Notes: a model not told the origin generated them from the letters alone. Shown: positions 49,801 through 58,863, numbered from the stretch's first letter. The stretch: DNA of 64,000 bases from Anaerolineales bacterium (GCA_020634155.1 JACKCI010000001.1:1860001-1924000); one strand, 5' to 3'. Translations and numbers: made by a program.

Positions 49801-51141
49801 ATGACTCATATGGGCGAACCCACCGAATCGCTGTCTATCCGCGCTAATATCAAAATCGGCTCCTTTCATATCGGCTCGGCGCTGACCGACATCCTCGGTT
49901 CGGGGGTCTGGAACCGCATCATGATTGCCGATTTGGGCTATCCCGCCACCCCTGTTTCGCTGCTCTTAGCCCTCAACTATTTCCTCTCGCCCTTATCAGT
50001 GTGGGTCGGGCAGCGCTCTGACCACACCAACTGGCGCGGCTATCGGCGCTTACCTTGGGTCTGGGGCGGACGCAGTTTAATGGCGATTGGGTTCTTGCTC
50101 TTGGCCTTCAACACCATTGAGTTAGCCGAGTCAGACAATAAGCTTTGGTGGTTAGGGATTGCGGCCTCGTTGTTCATGGTCAGCGTCGGCTATCTGTGTT
50201 CAGGCAGCACCTACACCACCCTCATCTATGACCGTGCGCCTGCCATGCAACGCGGACGAGCCGTCGGCGTGGTCTGGACCATGCTATTGATGGGTTTTGC
50301 CTTTGCAGGCGTGCTGTTTGCTCGTTTATTGCCAGAGTATTCTGTCGGTGGCCTAGCCACCCTCTTTGTGACCACCATCGCCATTGCCAGCGCCCTGTGG
50401 TTTTTCTCCGTTCTGGGCGAAGAACGCCCCCGCTATGATATGCCCCCCGCCGAGGAACGCCCCAATTTCAAAACCGACTTCCAAGCTATCTGGTCAAAAC
50501 CCACCACCCGCCTTTTTTTTCTGTATATCGCGCTGAGTTTCATGGGGGCCTTTGCCCAAGACCAGATTCTAGAGCCGTTTGGCGGGCAGGTCTTTGATCT
50601 TTCCACTGGCGAGACCAGTCGCTTTGCCGCCTATTGGGGCACCACCGCCCTGCTTGGCTCCGTCTTTGCACTGGTCGCTCGTCGTCGCCTGAGTGGGATG
50701 ACCTATCAGCGCATCAACCGCTATGGCATCGCCATCCTCGTCATCACCTTTGGCTTACTGGCGTTAACGGCTTTTACCCATGCCGAGGCCATGATACGCC
50801 CCACTCTCTTGCTGTTTGGGGCAGGCTTGGGGCTATGGAATATCGGCTCATGGGGCCTGATGGTCATGGTCAGCAGCGACGAGCAGGCGGGTACTTACTT
50901 CGGCTTATGGACAATGGCAAGTTTGCTCTTTCGTGGGGGTGGCTCGGTGATTGGGGCCGCCATTCGGGATATTGGGGTGCTATTGAGTGCCACGCCCGCC
51001 TTTTCCTATGGCATTGTCTTTGCGCTGGAGGGGGTGGTAATGGTGGTAGCCTTGTCGATACTCAATCGGGTGCCATTTGCCGAGACCCACGCCGAACCTG
51101 ACCATGAGTCACTCTTGGTAGCGATAGGTGCTGAGGGGTAA
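49801..51141 (+). CDS. PucC-family MFS protein (bacteriochlorophyll/light-harvesting type)
   Basis: The 446-residue protein has about 12 membrane helices and the PUCC-family pattern: an N-terminal IGSFHIGSALTDILGSGVWNRIMIADLG stretch, WVGQRSDHTNWRGYRRLP, and after helix 6 the hallmark AQDQILEPFGGQVFDLSTGETSRF. Family members (PucC, LhaA, BchP2-type) help assemble light-harvesting complexes or carry chlorophyll pigments; homologues also occur in phototrophic Chloroflexota. No other pigment or reaction-centre gene is in the window, so the role is inferred by family alone. ATG 49801 follows AAGGGA. It converges with aapP. Confidence 0.85.
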   Translation: MTHMGEPTESLSIRANIKIGSFHIGSALTDILGSGVWNRIMIADLGYPATPVSLLLALNYFLSPLSVWVGQRSDHTNWRGYRRLPWVWGGRSLMAIGFLLLAFNTIELAESDNKLWWLGIAASLFMVSVGYLCSGSTYTTLIYDRAPAMQRGRAVGVVWTMLLMGFAFAGVLFARLLPEYSVGGLATLFVTTIAIASALWFFSVLGEERPRYDMPPAEERPNFKTDFQAIWSKPTTRLFFLYIALSFMGAFAQDQILEPFGGQVFDLSTGETSRFAAYWGTTALLGSVFALVARRRLSGMTYQRINRYGIAILVITFGLLALTAFTHAEAMIRPTLLLFGAGLGLWNIGSWGLMVMVSSDEQAGTYFGLWTMASLLFRGGGSVIGAAIRDIGVLLSATPAFSYGIVFALEGVVMVVALSILNRVPFAETHAEPDHESLLVAIGAEG

Positions 51142-51143
51142 AA

Positions 51144-51181
51144 GGGGTGTACAACCGCCACTGCTGACAGCCGCACACCCC
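51144..51181. terminator. Candidate T-less hairpin between convergent pucC-like and aapP genes
   Basis: GGGGTGT (51144-51150) can pair with ACACCCC (51175-51181) around a 24-base loop. Weak support: long loop, no T-run. Confidence 0.3.
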
Positions 51182-51187
51182 CAAGGC

Positions 51188-51937
51188 CTACAAAATCTGT
51201 GAGAGGAAAAGTTTGGTACGGTCGTGCTGCGGGTCAGTGAAGAAATGCTCTGGCGTGCCGATTTCCACAATGCGTCCGGCATCCATGAAAATCACACGGT
51301 CGGCTACCTCCCTCGCAAAGTTCATCTCATGCGTCACCACCAGCATGGTCATACCCGTGATGGCAAGCTCCTTCATCACGTCCAACACCTCTTTAATCAT
51401 CTCTGGGTCAAGCGCCGAGGTTGGCTCATCAAAGAGCATGATTTTGGGGTCCATCGCCAAGGCACGCGCAATCGCCACCCGTTGTTGCTGCCCACCGGAA
51501 AGTTGACCGGGGTATTTTTGGGCTTGTTCGGGGATACCGACACGCTTGAGGAGTTGCAGGGCCTTCTCCTCCGCTTCCCGCCGCGGACGCCGCCGCACAA
51601 AGCGTTGCGCCAAGGTGATGTTTTGCATCACGGTCAGATGTGGGAATAAGTTGAACTGCTGGAAGACCATGCCTGTCTCGCGGCGGATAGCGCTGATGTT
51701 GCGAAGGTCGTTGCTCAATTCGATGCCATCGACCACAATCCGCCCCTCTTGATGCTCCTCCAAGCGGTTGATGCAACGAATCAGCGTCGATTTGCCCGAA
51801 CCCGATGGGCCAATCACCACCACCACCTCGCGTTCTCGCACCCGCAGGTTAACATCCTTCAGGACATGAAACTCCCCAAACCACTTGTTAACATCTTCGC
51901 ACTCAATAATATACTCGCCAAGTTTTTTATCACTCAT
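51188..51937 (-). CDS. aapP: General L-amino-acid ABC transporter ATPase
   Basis: The 249-residue ATPase powers uptake by the AapQM permease. Motifs: Walker A GPSGSGKSTLIRCINRLE, Q-loop GMVFQQFNLFPHLTV, signature LSGGQQQRVAIARALAM, Walker B IMLFDEPTSALDPE, and the H-loop VVTHEM. It is of the GlnQ/AapP polar-amino-acid class. AGAGGG precedes ATG 51937, which lies 15 bases after aapM. It is last in the aapJ-Q-M-P operon. Confidence 0.96.
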   Translation of the reverse strand: MSDKKLGEYIIECEDVNKWFGEFHVLKDVNLRVREREVVVVIGPSGSGKSTLIRCINRLEEHQEGRIVVDGIELSNDLRNISAIRRETGMVFQQFNLFPHLTVMQNITLAQRFVRRRPRREAEEKALQLLKRVGIPEQAQKYPGQLSGGQQQRVAIARALAMDPKIMLFDEPTSALDPEMIKEVLDVMKELAITGMTMLVVTHEMNFAREVADRVIFMDAGRIVEIGTPEHFFTDPQHDRTKLFLSQIL

Positions 51938-51952
51938 GATTTTTCCCTCTGA

Positions 51953-53923
51953 TTAGCGGCGGGCTGCACCCGACCCCGTTTCTTCTAAGCGACGGCTGAC
52001 CGCCGACATCACAAAGGCAATCGCAAAGTAAATAATACCGATATACAGATAGGCTTCCCGCACAAAGGGGCGGTATTGCTGTTGCCCTGTTGTAATCAAC
52101 TCGACCATCCCCAATAGCTCGAACAAGCCCACAATCGAGACCAACGAGGTGTCTTTAAACAGGCTCACAAATTGGCTCATGGTGGCGGGAATAACAGCCC
52201 GCAACGCTTGAGGCAAAATGATGAAGGTGTTGGTCAAGTAGGGGTTCAAGCCCAACGCTTGGGAGGCCTCCGTCTGTCCTTTGGGGATAATCTGCAAACC
52301 ACCCCGCACAATCTCGGCTTGATAGGCTGCACTAAAGAGCGTCAACCCAATCAACATCCGCATCACATTGCCTAAGTCTTGCGCCGCCCCTGCGGAGAAA
52401 AAGAATGGCACAATGTTTTTAGCAAAGAACAGGATGGTAATCAGCGGCGCACCGCGTACCAATTCGATAAACAACACCGAGAAGGTACCAATCACGGGCA
52501 AGCCACTTCGCCGCCCCAATGCCAACAACACCCCCAACGGTAAGGAGGCCACCACACTGATAAAGGTCAAAATCAGCGTGAGGGTCAAACCCTGCCATTG
52601 TTCGGGCGAGAGCTTGGTAAGCTTCAAGAGAGGGTGAATATCCTCTGCACCTTCAATGCCCGTCAAGATGAACCATGTGAGGGGAATCAGCAGCAACCAG
52701 CCCAAGGTCGTCAAACGAGCAATGCCCTTGCTGAACACTGGATTACGGCTAGTCACGGCACCATGCCCCAAACCATAGGCAAAGAAGAACAGCAACACCG
52801 CGCTGACAATCGGCACCGTAATCTCTTCCGAGAAGGGGCCAAGCTGTAACTTGAGAAATTGACCAAACGTGCGGCTACCTTCAAAACGCACCGCCCGCTC
52901 GGCAACTTGGCAACCCACCACATCGCGGCTCCAACAATCGACAGCGGGCAAGGTGCCATATTGCGCCTCGCGCTCTTCAATGTCAGAGGGGCGGGTGCGG
53001 TAAATATCCACGTTGTTCAAGCGGATAAAGGCATAGCCCTCGTTGGGCAAAGTGCGAACCGGAATAGTCGGTAGTTGCAGGCCATCGGTGTTTTTGTAGA
53101 TGGAGGCCTCGGTCAAGACTTCCGCTTGAAGGATATACCAACCATCGGCTGGAAGGGTAACGTTTAGGGTGATGTTGGGGTCTTGGGAGGTAGAAATACC
53201 CTCCGCGACGACAGCACCTTGGGCATTCAACAACTGCACCCGAATCAGCAGATTATAGGCGGTGGGGTCAAGTGTTTCACCAGCAATCGCAGCGCGGATT
53301 TCGCTCCATTTGATGCGGGTGTTTTGTTCACCGCCCGCGTTTTCAAAGAGGCCCCAAAAAGTCGAGTCATCGGGGTCGCCATACTCGGTGCGATTAATAG
53401 CCTCCACCGCCACCGTGATTTCTTGACCGTCATCCCCCACAAAACGCATCGGGCCGAAGTTTCGATCTTCACCCACCATAATGCGAATGGGGGCCGGCTC
53501 AATGCGTTGGGCGGCGACTGGAATCAAGACCATTAATATCACAGCCACCACAATCGTCAGCATAAAGGCGCGGGTTGTCCCTCCCCAGATAGCCACACCA
53601 AGGCCACTGAGAAAGACCAAAATCATGCCCATCAGTTCAATGCGCCAAATTTCCTCTTGGGGGAACTGCCCAACGTCCAGCAGGCGCAAGTTGCTAATCA
53701 CCACATTCCACTGGGCATCTTGGATCGACCAGCGGAATACTTCCCACAAGAACAGTGACAGCAAGACAATGGTGGCAATCGTCATCACCGAATTAACAGG
53801 GCCATGAAATAGATTCTTGCGAAGCCAGCCCACCACCCCGACCGTACCACGCGGTGGCCGACGCGAAGGCGGGGCCTCTTTCGGGGCAATATAGAACAAT
53901 TCATCACGTTTGATTTCGCTCAT
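51953..53923 (-). CDS. aapM: Amino-acid ABC transporter permease AapM with large extracytoplasmic insert
   Basis: At 656 residues this permease is much longer than usual AapM proteins (about 380-430). After three N-terminal helices (about 45-140) comes a non-membrane stretch of ~230 residues (about 143-370) with beta-type patterns (DPNITLNVTLPADGWYIL), then further helices and the transporter core with the EAA-type loop QAEIVRGGLQIIPKGQTEASQALGL. The insert probably lies outside the membrane and may bind substrate or the receptor; this is inference. GGAGGGGGC precedes ATG 53923. It starts 9 bases after aapQ. Confidence 0.92.
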   Translation of the reverse strand: MSEIKRDELFYIAPKEAPPSRRPPRGTVGVVGWLRKNLFHGPVNSVMTIATIVLLSLFLWEVFRWSIQDAQWNVVISNLRLLDVGQFPQEEIWRIELMGMILVFLSGLGVAIWGGTTRAFMLTIVVAVILMVLIPVAAQRIEPAPIRIMVGEDRNFGPMRFVGDDGQEITVAVEAINRTEYGDPDDSTFWGLFENAGGEQNTRIKWSEIRAAIAGETLDPTAYNLLIRVQLLNAQGAVVAEGISTSQDPNITLNVTLPADGWYILQAEVLTEASIYKNTDGLQLPTIPVRTLPNEGYAFIRLNNVDIYRTRPSDIEEREAQYGTLPAVDCWSRDVVGCQVAERAVRFEGSRTFGQFLKLQLGPFSEEITVPIVSAVLLFFFAYGLGHGAVTSRNPVFSKGIARLTTLGWLLLIPLTWFILTGIEGAEDIHPLLKLTKLSPEQWQGLTLTLILTFISVVASLPLGVLLALGRRSGLPVIGTFSVLFIELVRGAPLITILFFAKNIVPFFFSAGAAQDLGNVMRMLIGLTLFSAAYQAEIVRGGLQIIPKGQTEASQALGLNPYLTNTFIILPQALRAVIPATMSQFVSLFKDTSLVSIVGLFELLGMVELITTGQQQYRPFVREAYLYIGIIYFAIAFVMSAVSRRLEETGSGAARR

Positions 53924-53932
53924 TGCCCCCTC

Positions 53933-55477
53933 CTACCGAGACTTCAACCGCAAACCGCGATTAACGAAATTCATCACAAAGGAAATAATCAGGCTCATCG
54001 CCAGATAGGTCAGCATCATGACCACAAAGAAAACCACCACCTGCCCGCTTTGGTTAGAGGCAATCGTCCCGACGTTGAACAGGTCATAGAAGCCGATACT
54101 GATTGCCAAACTGGAGTTCTTCGAGAGATTGAGGTATTGATTGGTCAGGGGTGGGATAATCAAGCGCATCGCTTGCGGCAACACAATCATTCGCAGCGTT
54201 TGGCCCCCACTTAAGCCTGCTGCACGGGCCGCCTCAATTTGGCCCTTGGGTACCGACTGAATACCCGCCCGCACAATATCCGCAATAAAAGCAGCAGTAT
54301 ACAGCACCAAGGCCACCACTAACCCAATAAACTCCGAGGTATACAGGCCGCCGATATTGCGCTCAAAATTGAAGCGACCCAGCACAGGTGCCTCTAACTC
54401 AAACGGGAACCCACCAAAGACGGTCGCCAGCGCCAAGCCTAGCAGCGACATCCCCAAAAAGGCGATGGAGAAGTATGTCAAGGTATTCGCAGGCTTGCCT
54501 GTTTCATCTTGCAATTGCAGCCGCTTGCGCCACCAATAGATACCGCCTATCAATCCTATCGTAGCCAAGACCCCCATCACTGGAAAGGAATCGGTGGTCA
54601 AGATAGCCGGATAGTTGATACCACGAGCGCTAATGTACATCTTGCCAAGTGGTGTTGGGATTTGGTGGGCATCGCGGGGTTGGGTCGGCAATACCAAGCG
54701 GAGGCTGCTATAGACAAAGAATAGCTGCACCAACAGCGGTGTATTGCGGAATATCTCTACATAGATAGACGACACCGTCCGCACCAACCAGTTGCCCGAT
54801 AACAAACCAATCCCGATGAAAACACCAAAGATAGTCGCCAGTACCAGCGCAATCGATACTGCCCGCAAAGTATTGGAAAGGCCCGACATCAGCGCACGGG
54901 TGTAGGTGCCGGGCCGCAGATAGGTCTCAAAGGTCTCTTGAGCAATCGGCACATCCTGTACCCAACTAAGCTCTTTTTCAAAGTCAGGGCCTTCGGTAAT
55001 CGCAACTGGATAGTCACGTTCTAGCACATTGAAATTGATGACTAGGCCACTGGCCCCCTCTCGAAAGTTATCATTGAGGTTCTGAATCAGGCTGTAGGCT
55101 GTGCCTAAAATCACAATTAAGAAGACGACTTGAATAATATCCCGGATGAAAATGATATTCCGATAGAACGGAATAGTGAGGCGCTGCTGGTCACGAATAC
55201 CGTTGAGAAAAACAATCAACGCAAACGGCAAAGCCGCCATTAACCCCAATCCCAAGCCCGTCGCCCAATTCGAGGACGAATCAGAAAGCAGGTTAATGGG
55301 ATAGAAAATCTGCTCGCGGATAGTAGGCCAGAGCGTAAAGACCAGCAAAAAGTAAAGGACGGCTGCAGCCCGCAAGAGCATGGGGTGGAGTAGCAACTCA
55401 CGGATACCCGTGCGTTGGTTGGGCGGTGGGCGTTTTGCGCCTAAATCAGCAGTGGTAACAAAAACTTCAGGCTCCAT
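53933..55477 (-). CDS. aapQ: Amino-acid ABC transporter permease AapQ
   Basis: The 514-residue permease forms the channel with AapM. It has an extended N-terminal region, helices spread along the sequence, the paired NTLRAVSIALVLATIFGVFIG helix, SIYVEIFRNTPLLVQLFFVY, and the EAA loop DIVRAGIQSVPKGQIEAARAAGLSGGQTLRMIVLPQA. It is longer than the ~400 residues usual for AapQ owing to the N-terminal extension and an internal non-membrane stretch typical of the Aap group. ATG 55477 is chosen over TTG 55483; AGGG lies 7 bases upstream. Confidence 0.94.
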   Translation of the reverse strand: MEPEVFVTTADLGAKRPPPNQRTGIRELLLHPMLLRAAAVLYFLLVFTLWPTIREQIFYPINLLSDSSSNWATGLGLGLMAALPFALIVFLNGIRDQQRLTIPFYRNIIFIRDIIQVVFLIVILGTAYSLIQNLNDNFREGASGLVINFNVLERDYPVAITEGPDFEKELSWVQDVPIAQETFETYLRPGTYTRALMSGLSNTLRAVSIALVLATIFGVFIGIGLLSGNWLVRTVSSIYVEIFRNTPLLVQLFFVYSSLRLVLPTQPRDAHQIPTPLGKMYISARGINYPAILTTDSFPVMGVLATIGLIGGIYWWRKRLQLQDETGKPANTLTYFSIAFLGMSLLGLALATVFGGFPFELEAPVLGRFNFERNIGGLYTSEFIGLVVALVLYTAAFIADIVRAGIQSVPKGQIEAARAAGLSGGQTLRMIVLPQAMRLIIPPLTNQYLNLSKNSSLAISIGFYDLFNVGTIASNQSGQVVVFFVVMMLTYLAMSLIISFVMNFVNRGLRLKSR

Positions 55478-55507
55478 AAGCAAACCCTATACACCATAAG
55501 TACCTAC

Positions 55508-55540
55508 AAAAAGGCTTCCGCCCTGAATCAGACGGAAGCC
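55508..55540 (-). terminator. Intercistronic terminator between aapJ and aapQ
   Basis: On the minus strand GGCTTCCG (55533-55540) pairs with CGGAAGCC (55513-55520) around a 12-base loop, followed by TTTTT. Partial termination here would make more receptor than permease, as in many ABC operons. Confidence 0.85.
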
Positions 55541-55563
55541 CAAAAGCCTTCACGACTTAACGT

Positions 55564-56628
55564 TTAGCGCCACGGGGGAGCGTAAATCAAGCCGCCATCA
55601 CGCCATTGCATGTTGAGGGTGCCTTCACGGACAATACCCAACGGTACAATATGACGTTCATAGATTTCACCGTAGTTGCCTACAGCTTTGATGACGTTCA
55701 CAGCGAAGTCATTGCTCAGGCCAAGGAAGGAACCAAGGTCGCCTTCTTCACCCATGAAGCGGCGGATTTCAGCATCATCGCTGCCCATGTACATGTCAAT
55801 ATTCTCAGCGGTGATTCCACGCTCTTCAGCATAGAAGGTCGCATACACGGTGTAGCTCACCACATCGCCCCATTGGTCGTCACCTTGGAGCCACATCGGG
55901 CCAAGGGGTTCCTTGGAGAGCGTGTCGGGCAACAGCACGTGGGCGCTGGGGTCAGCCGAGTTGGCACGGATAGCAGCCAATTGGCTCTTGTCGCTGGTCA
56001 ACACGTCGCAACGGCCAGACTCATAGCCAGCGGCGCTGTCAGCAGAAGTCTCAAAAGGAATCAATTCAAAATCGAAGCCACGGGCGGCCATTGCTTCGGT
56101 AATGTTCGCTTCTGTTGTTGTACCAGTTTGGGTACAGAAGCTGGCACCATTGAGTTCATCAATGGAGGACACACCAAGATCAGCACGCACCAACAAGCCT
56201 TGACCATCATAGAAGGTAATGGCACGGAATTCACCCTTGAGATCGGTGTCACGGCTGAATGTCCATGTGGTGTTGCGAATCAAAACATCAATTTCACCAT
56301 TTTGTAGCGCGGTGAAACGCTCGGCGGCAGTCAATGGTACAAAAACAAGATTATCTTCCGTAACTGAACCGAAAATGGCGGCGGCCACGGCGCGGCAATA
56401 ATCCGCATCGAAGCCTGTAACTTCACCCGTGTCAGGGTCAAGATATGAAAAAGCAGGCAAGGTGCCACTGACGCCACAAATCAGACTACCACGAGCAAGG
56501 ACTTCAGCCAGCTTGCCAGTGGGTTCAGCTTGGGCGGTAGCGACTTTAGCATTCTGCACGGTCAAGAGGGGTAGACCGGCAAAGGCGGCAATCAATGCAA
56601 TCGCTAAAACAAATTGCAATTTACGCAT
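55564..56628 (-). CDS. aapJ: General L-amino-acid ABC transporter substrate-binding protein
   Basis: The 354-residue exported receptor has a signal peptide (RKLQFVLAIALIAAFAGLPLL) and no lipobox Cys. The mature part matches AapJ: RGSLICGVSGTLPAFSYLD, GFDADYCRAVAAAIFG, ALQNGEIDVLIRNTTWTFSRD, and a C-terminal GNYGEIYERH stretch followed by LNMQWRDGGLIYAPPWR. It delivers polar and aliphatic L-amino acids to AapQM. It starts the operon, AAGGAG preceding ATG 56628. Confidence 0.96.
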   Translation of the reverse strand: MRKLQFVLAIALIAAFAGLPLLTVQNAKVATAQAEPTGKLAEVLARGSLICGVSGTLPAFSYLDPDTGEVTGFDADYCRAVAAAIFGSVTEDNLVFVPLTAAERFTALQNGEIDVLIRNTTWTFSRDTDLKGEFRAITFYDGQGLLVRADLGVSSIDELNGASFCTQTGTTTEANITEAMAARGFDFELIPFETSADSAAGYESGRCDVLTSDKSQLAAIRANSADPSAHVLLPDTLSKEPLGPMWLQGDDQWGDVVSYTVYATFYAEERGITAENIDMYMGSDDAEIRRFMGEEGDLGSFLGLSNDFAVNVIKAVGNYGEIYERHIVPLGIVREGTLNMQWRDGGLIYAPPWR

Positions 56629-56682
56629 ACAAGCACTCCTTCTAAATATTGCATCTTGGTTAAAAGATGTTCACGTTTAAAA

Positions 56683-56711
56683 TTTGTAGCATAATCTGGC
56701 CGATAGGTCAA
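56683..56711 (-). promoter_or_regulatory. Promoter of aapJQMP
   Basis: On the minus strand TTGACC (56706-56711), 17-base spacer, TACAAA (56683-56688). The ~50-base leader contains a small CATCTT/AAGATG hairpin at 56652-56669. Confidence 0.5.
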
Positions 56712-56766
56712 ACAACTCAGTTAAGCAATTGAAATTATTTAACTAACATTCACGTTGAGGGACGCA

Positions 56767-57957
56767 ATGCTCAACCGTTGGCAGAGCATGGGAAGAAATA
56801 CGCGCATGATGGCAATTGCTATTATGCTGTGGGTCATTGGGGAGGGCATGTGGCTCCATATCCAGCCTCTCTATTTATCATCATTAGGAGCCACCCCCCA
56901 ACAAACAGGGTTCATTTTGGCAATGGCAGGCTTGGCGCGGCTGCTAGTGATGCTCCCCGCGGGCTTACTCGCTGACCGTTATGGCGCACGTCAAGTGATG
57001 CTTCCCGCATGGTGGATGGGGATGATAGGAGTAGTCCTGATTGCCGCTGCCTCCGATTTTTATCTACTAGCAGTAGGCTTTTTCCTCTATGGAGCCTCCG
57101 CCTCTGCCATCCCCGTCATCAACCTCTATCTGATTCAATCCATCGGCGAAGACCACACCGTCAAGCGCCAATTCAAGCCCCAAGAGGTGCTGACCTTTGT
57201 CTACGGCCTCTCATGGCTGGCCCAGATAGTCTCGCCTGCGGTGGGGGGCTTAATTGCAGATAGAGCCTCCTTGCAAACCGTGTTTTGGGTGAGTGCCTTC
57301 TGGTTCATATTATCGACCATCGCCATCTTGCGAACCGACGCCTATCCCCCGCCCCCCAGCTTTGACCGCAATTTACAGCAAGCCCTCCGCCGCTATGAGA
57401 TGATTCTGAAAAATCGGCGTTTTTGGGGCATGTATGGGATATTCGTGCTGGCCTTTATCGCCACCATCCTTGGCTATACCTTTGCGCCCCAATACCTCAA
57501 GGATGTGCGCCATCTCTCTCAAGGCAATATCGGTGCCTTGGGGTCAGCCATTGCTGCGGGGGCCTTCACATGGAATATGATTCTCGGACGCTGGACGGTC
57601 TGGCGCGGGTTCCTCGGCGCGGTGGTCATTGCGGGGTCGTCATTTGCCTTGCTGCTTGTCTCCGGACACCTCGCGGTGTTGATTATCGCTTATTTCCTGT
57701 TAGGAGCCTTTGAAACCCTACGCCCCCTTGCCACCAGCATTGTCGCCAACCGCACCCATGCCACCACCCAAGGCGGCGCGTTTGGCTTGGTCGATACCGT
57801 ACATGGCTTAGGCACTTTTGTGGCCCCCAGTTTTGCGGGGTTGCTCTACGCTCAGGGCACAGATCTCCCATTACTTGCTGCATTGTTTCTGATTCCGGTT
57901 ATCATAGTAGTAGGTGAAAAGGAGCGTCAAAGTGAAGAACAAGAAATTAAGCGATAA
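56767..57957 (+). CDS. MFS transporter
   Basis: The 396-residue protein has about 11-12 membrane helices in two halves and the MFS loop LLADRYGARQVMLP between helices 2 and 3. The central loop carries FDRNLQQALRRYEMILKNRRF. Substrate unknown; sugar- and drug-exporter families are both possible. ATG 56767 follows GAGGGA by 5 bases. The 3' end overlaps the next small gene by 26 bases, so they are probably co-expressed. Confidence 0.88.
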   Translation: MLNRWQSMGRNTRMMAIAIMLWVIGEGMWLHIQPLYLSSLGATPQQTGFILAMAGLARLLVMLPAGLLADRYGARQVMLPAWWMGMIGVVLIAAASDFYLLAVGFFLYGASASAIPVINLYLIQSIGEDHTVKRQFKPQEVLTFVYGLSWLAQIVSPAVGGLIADRASLQTVFWVSAFWFILSTIAILRTDAYPPPPSFDRNLQQALRRYEMILKNRRFWGMYGIFVLAFIATILGYTFAPQYLKDVRHLSQGNIGALGSAIAAGAFTWNMILGRWTVWRGFLGAVVIAGSSFALLLVSGHLAVLIIAYFLLGAFETLRPLATSIVANRTHATTQGGAFGLVDTVHGLGTFVAPSFAGLLYAQGTDLPLLAALFLIPVIIVVGEKERQSEEQEIKR

Positions 57958-58138
57958 CGACATTATCGCGGGTGCCGCCACGGGTGGCTTGGCTGGTGCC
58001 ATGTTCGGCGGGCCTATCGGGGCGGCTGTCGGTGCGTCGATTGGTATCATCGGCAGTATCGTCGGTGCGCCAGTGGTACAAGCGGTCAAAGAATCACTAG
58101 GGCTGGACAAAGACGCCAAAGATAAAAGCGACGAATAG
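57932..58138 (+). CDS. Small glycine-rich membrane-active-like protein
   Basis: A 68-residue protein with a charged N-terminus, then a ~40-residue Gly/Ala-rich hydrophobic part with small-residue spacing (AGAATGGLAGAMFGGPIGAAVGASIGI-like, written in part), and a Lys/Asp/Glu tail. This resembles glycine-zipper proteins and some leaderless bacteriocin-like peptides, but no export or immunity gene adjoins. GTG 57932 follows AAAGGAG by 7 bases; an upstream GTG (57914) is less well placed. Confidence 0.6.
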   Translation: MKNKKLSDNDIIAGAATGGLAGAMFGGPIGAAVGASIGIIGSIVGAPVVQAVKESLGLDKDAKDKSDE

Positions 58139-58140
58139 CC

Positions 58141-58863
58141 CTAGGTCGTAATCATGGAACGCGGGAGATGGTCGTAGCGGTTGACATAACGCACCCGTAT
58201 GCGGCCATCTTCGCCAAAGTCCAGACGGCTAAAAGCGCTGTTATACAAACCAAATAAGACGCTATCGTCGGTGGGCAGACACAACAACCCCATCATCACC
58301 CGCCATAGAAAGTATTGATGGGCCACCAGTCCCACGCATAAATCAGGATGCTCGGCGGCAAATTCACGCAGACGTTGGGCGACCACTGCCCCCCGTGCAA
58401 AGCATTCGTCGCGGGTTTCCATCGGGCGATTCCACCAGCCATCCTCGCTGATGCTATCCGGCAGCATTGCATGTGGCACCAAGTCGAGCATCGCTTGACG
58501 GCTCAACCCCGAATAGCCCTTGACCCCCTCCTCTGTTTCCAGATAAATCCCGCCATATTCGTATAGGTTATCCCACACCGTGATGGGCAAGCCGAGCGCT
58601 TGGCTAATCGGTAGCACCGTTTGGAGCGCTCGCTGCATGGGGCTGGCAATCAGATGTTGAATGCCAAAGCCTTCCTGCTCCCACGCCACCTGCTCCGGAT
58701 CAATAATCGGGAAAGGGTCGGGTTGCGATTTCACATAAGCCGCTAGGGTCTCAGCTTGCTGCTGCCCAATCGCTGTTAACGGCGCGTCGGGATGGCGCGG
58801 GATGTCCTCGCTAGGGCGGGCATTATTAAAGGATTGTCCGTGTCGAATAAGATAGAGTCGCAT
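58141..58863 (-). CDS. Histidine phosphatase (phosphoglycerate-mutase-like) protein
   Basis: The 240-residue cytosolic protein has the phospho-accepting His in LIRHGQSFNNA, the Arg of IASPMQRALQT, and the second catalytic His in GLVAHQYFLWRV. An insert of ~40 residues (NLYEYGGIYLETEEGVKGYSG-type) separates the two halves, seen in a group of broad-specificity phosphatases. The substrate is unknown. It converges with the small glycine-rich gene, 2 bases apart. Confidence 0.9.
   Translation of the reverse strand: MRLYLIRHGQSFNNARPSEDIPRHPDAPLTAIGQQQAETLAAYVKSQPDPFPIIDPEQVAWEQEGFGIQHLIASPMQRALQTVLPISQALGLPITVWDNLYEYGGIYLETEEGVKGYSGLSRQAMLDLVPHAMLPDSISEDGWWNRPMETRDECFARGAVVAQRLREFAAEHPDLCVGLVAHQYFLWRVMMGLLCLPTDDSVLFGLYNSAFSRLDFGEDGRIRVRYVNRYDHLPRSMITT

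Noticed and set aside
55606..56307. 233-codon frame antisense to aapJ
   Set aside because: It lies wholly opposite a clear receptor gene and has no recognisable domain.
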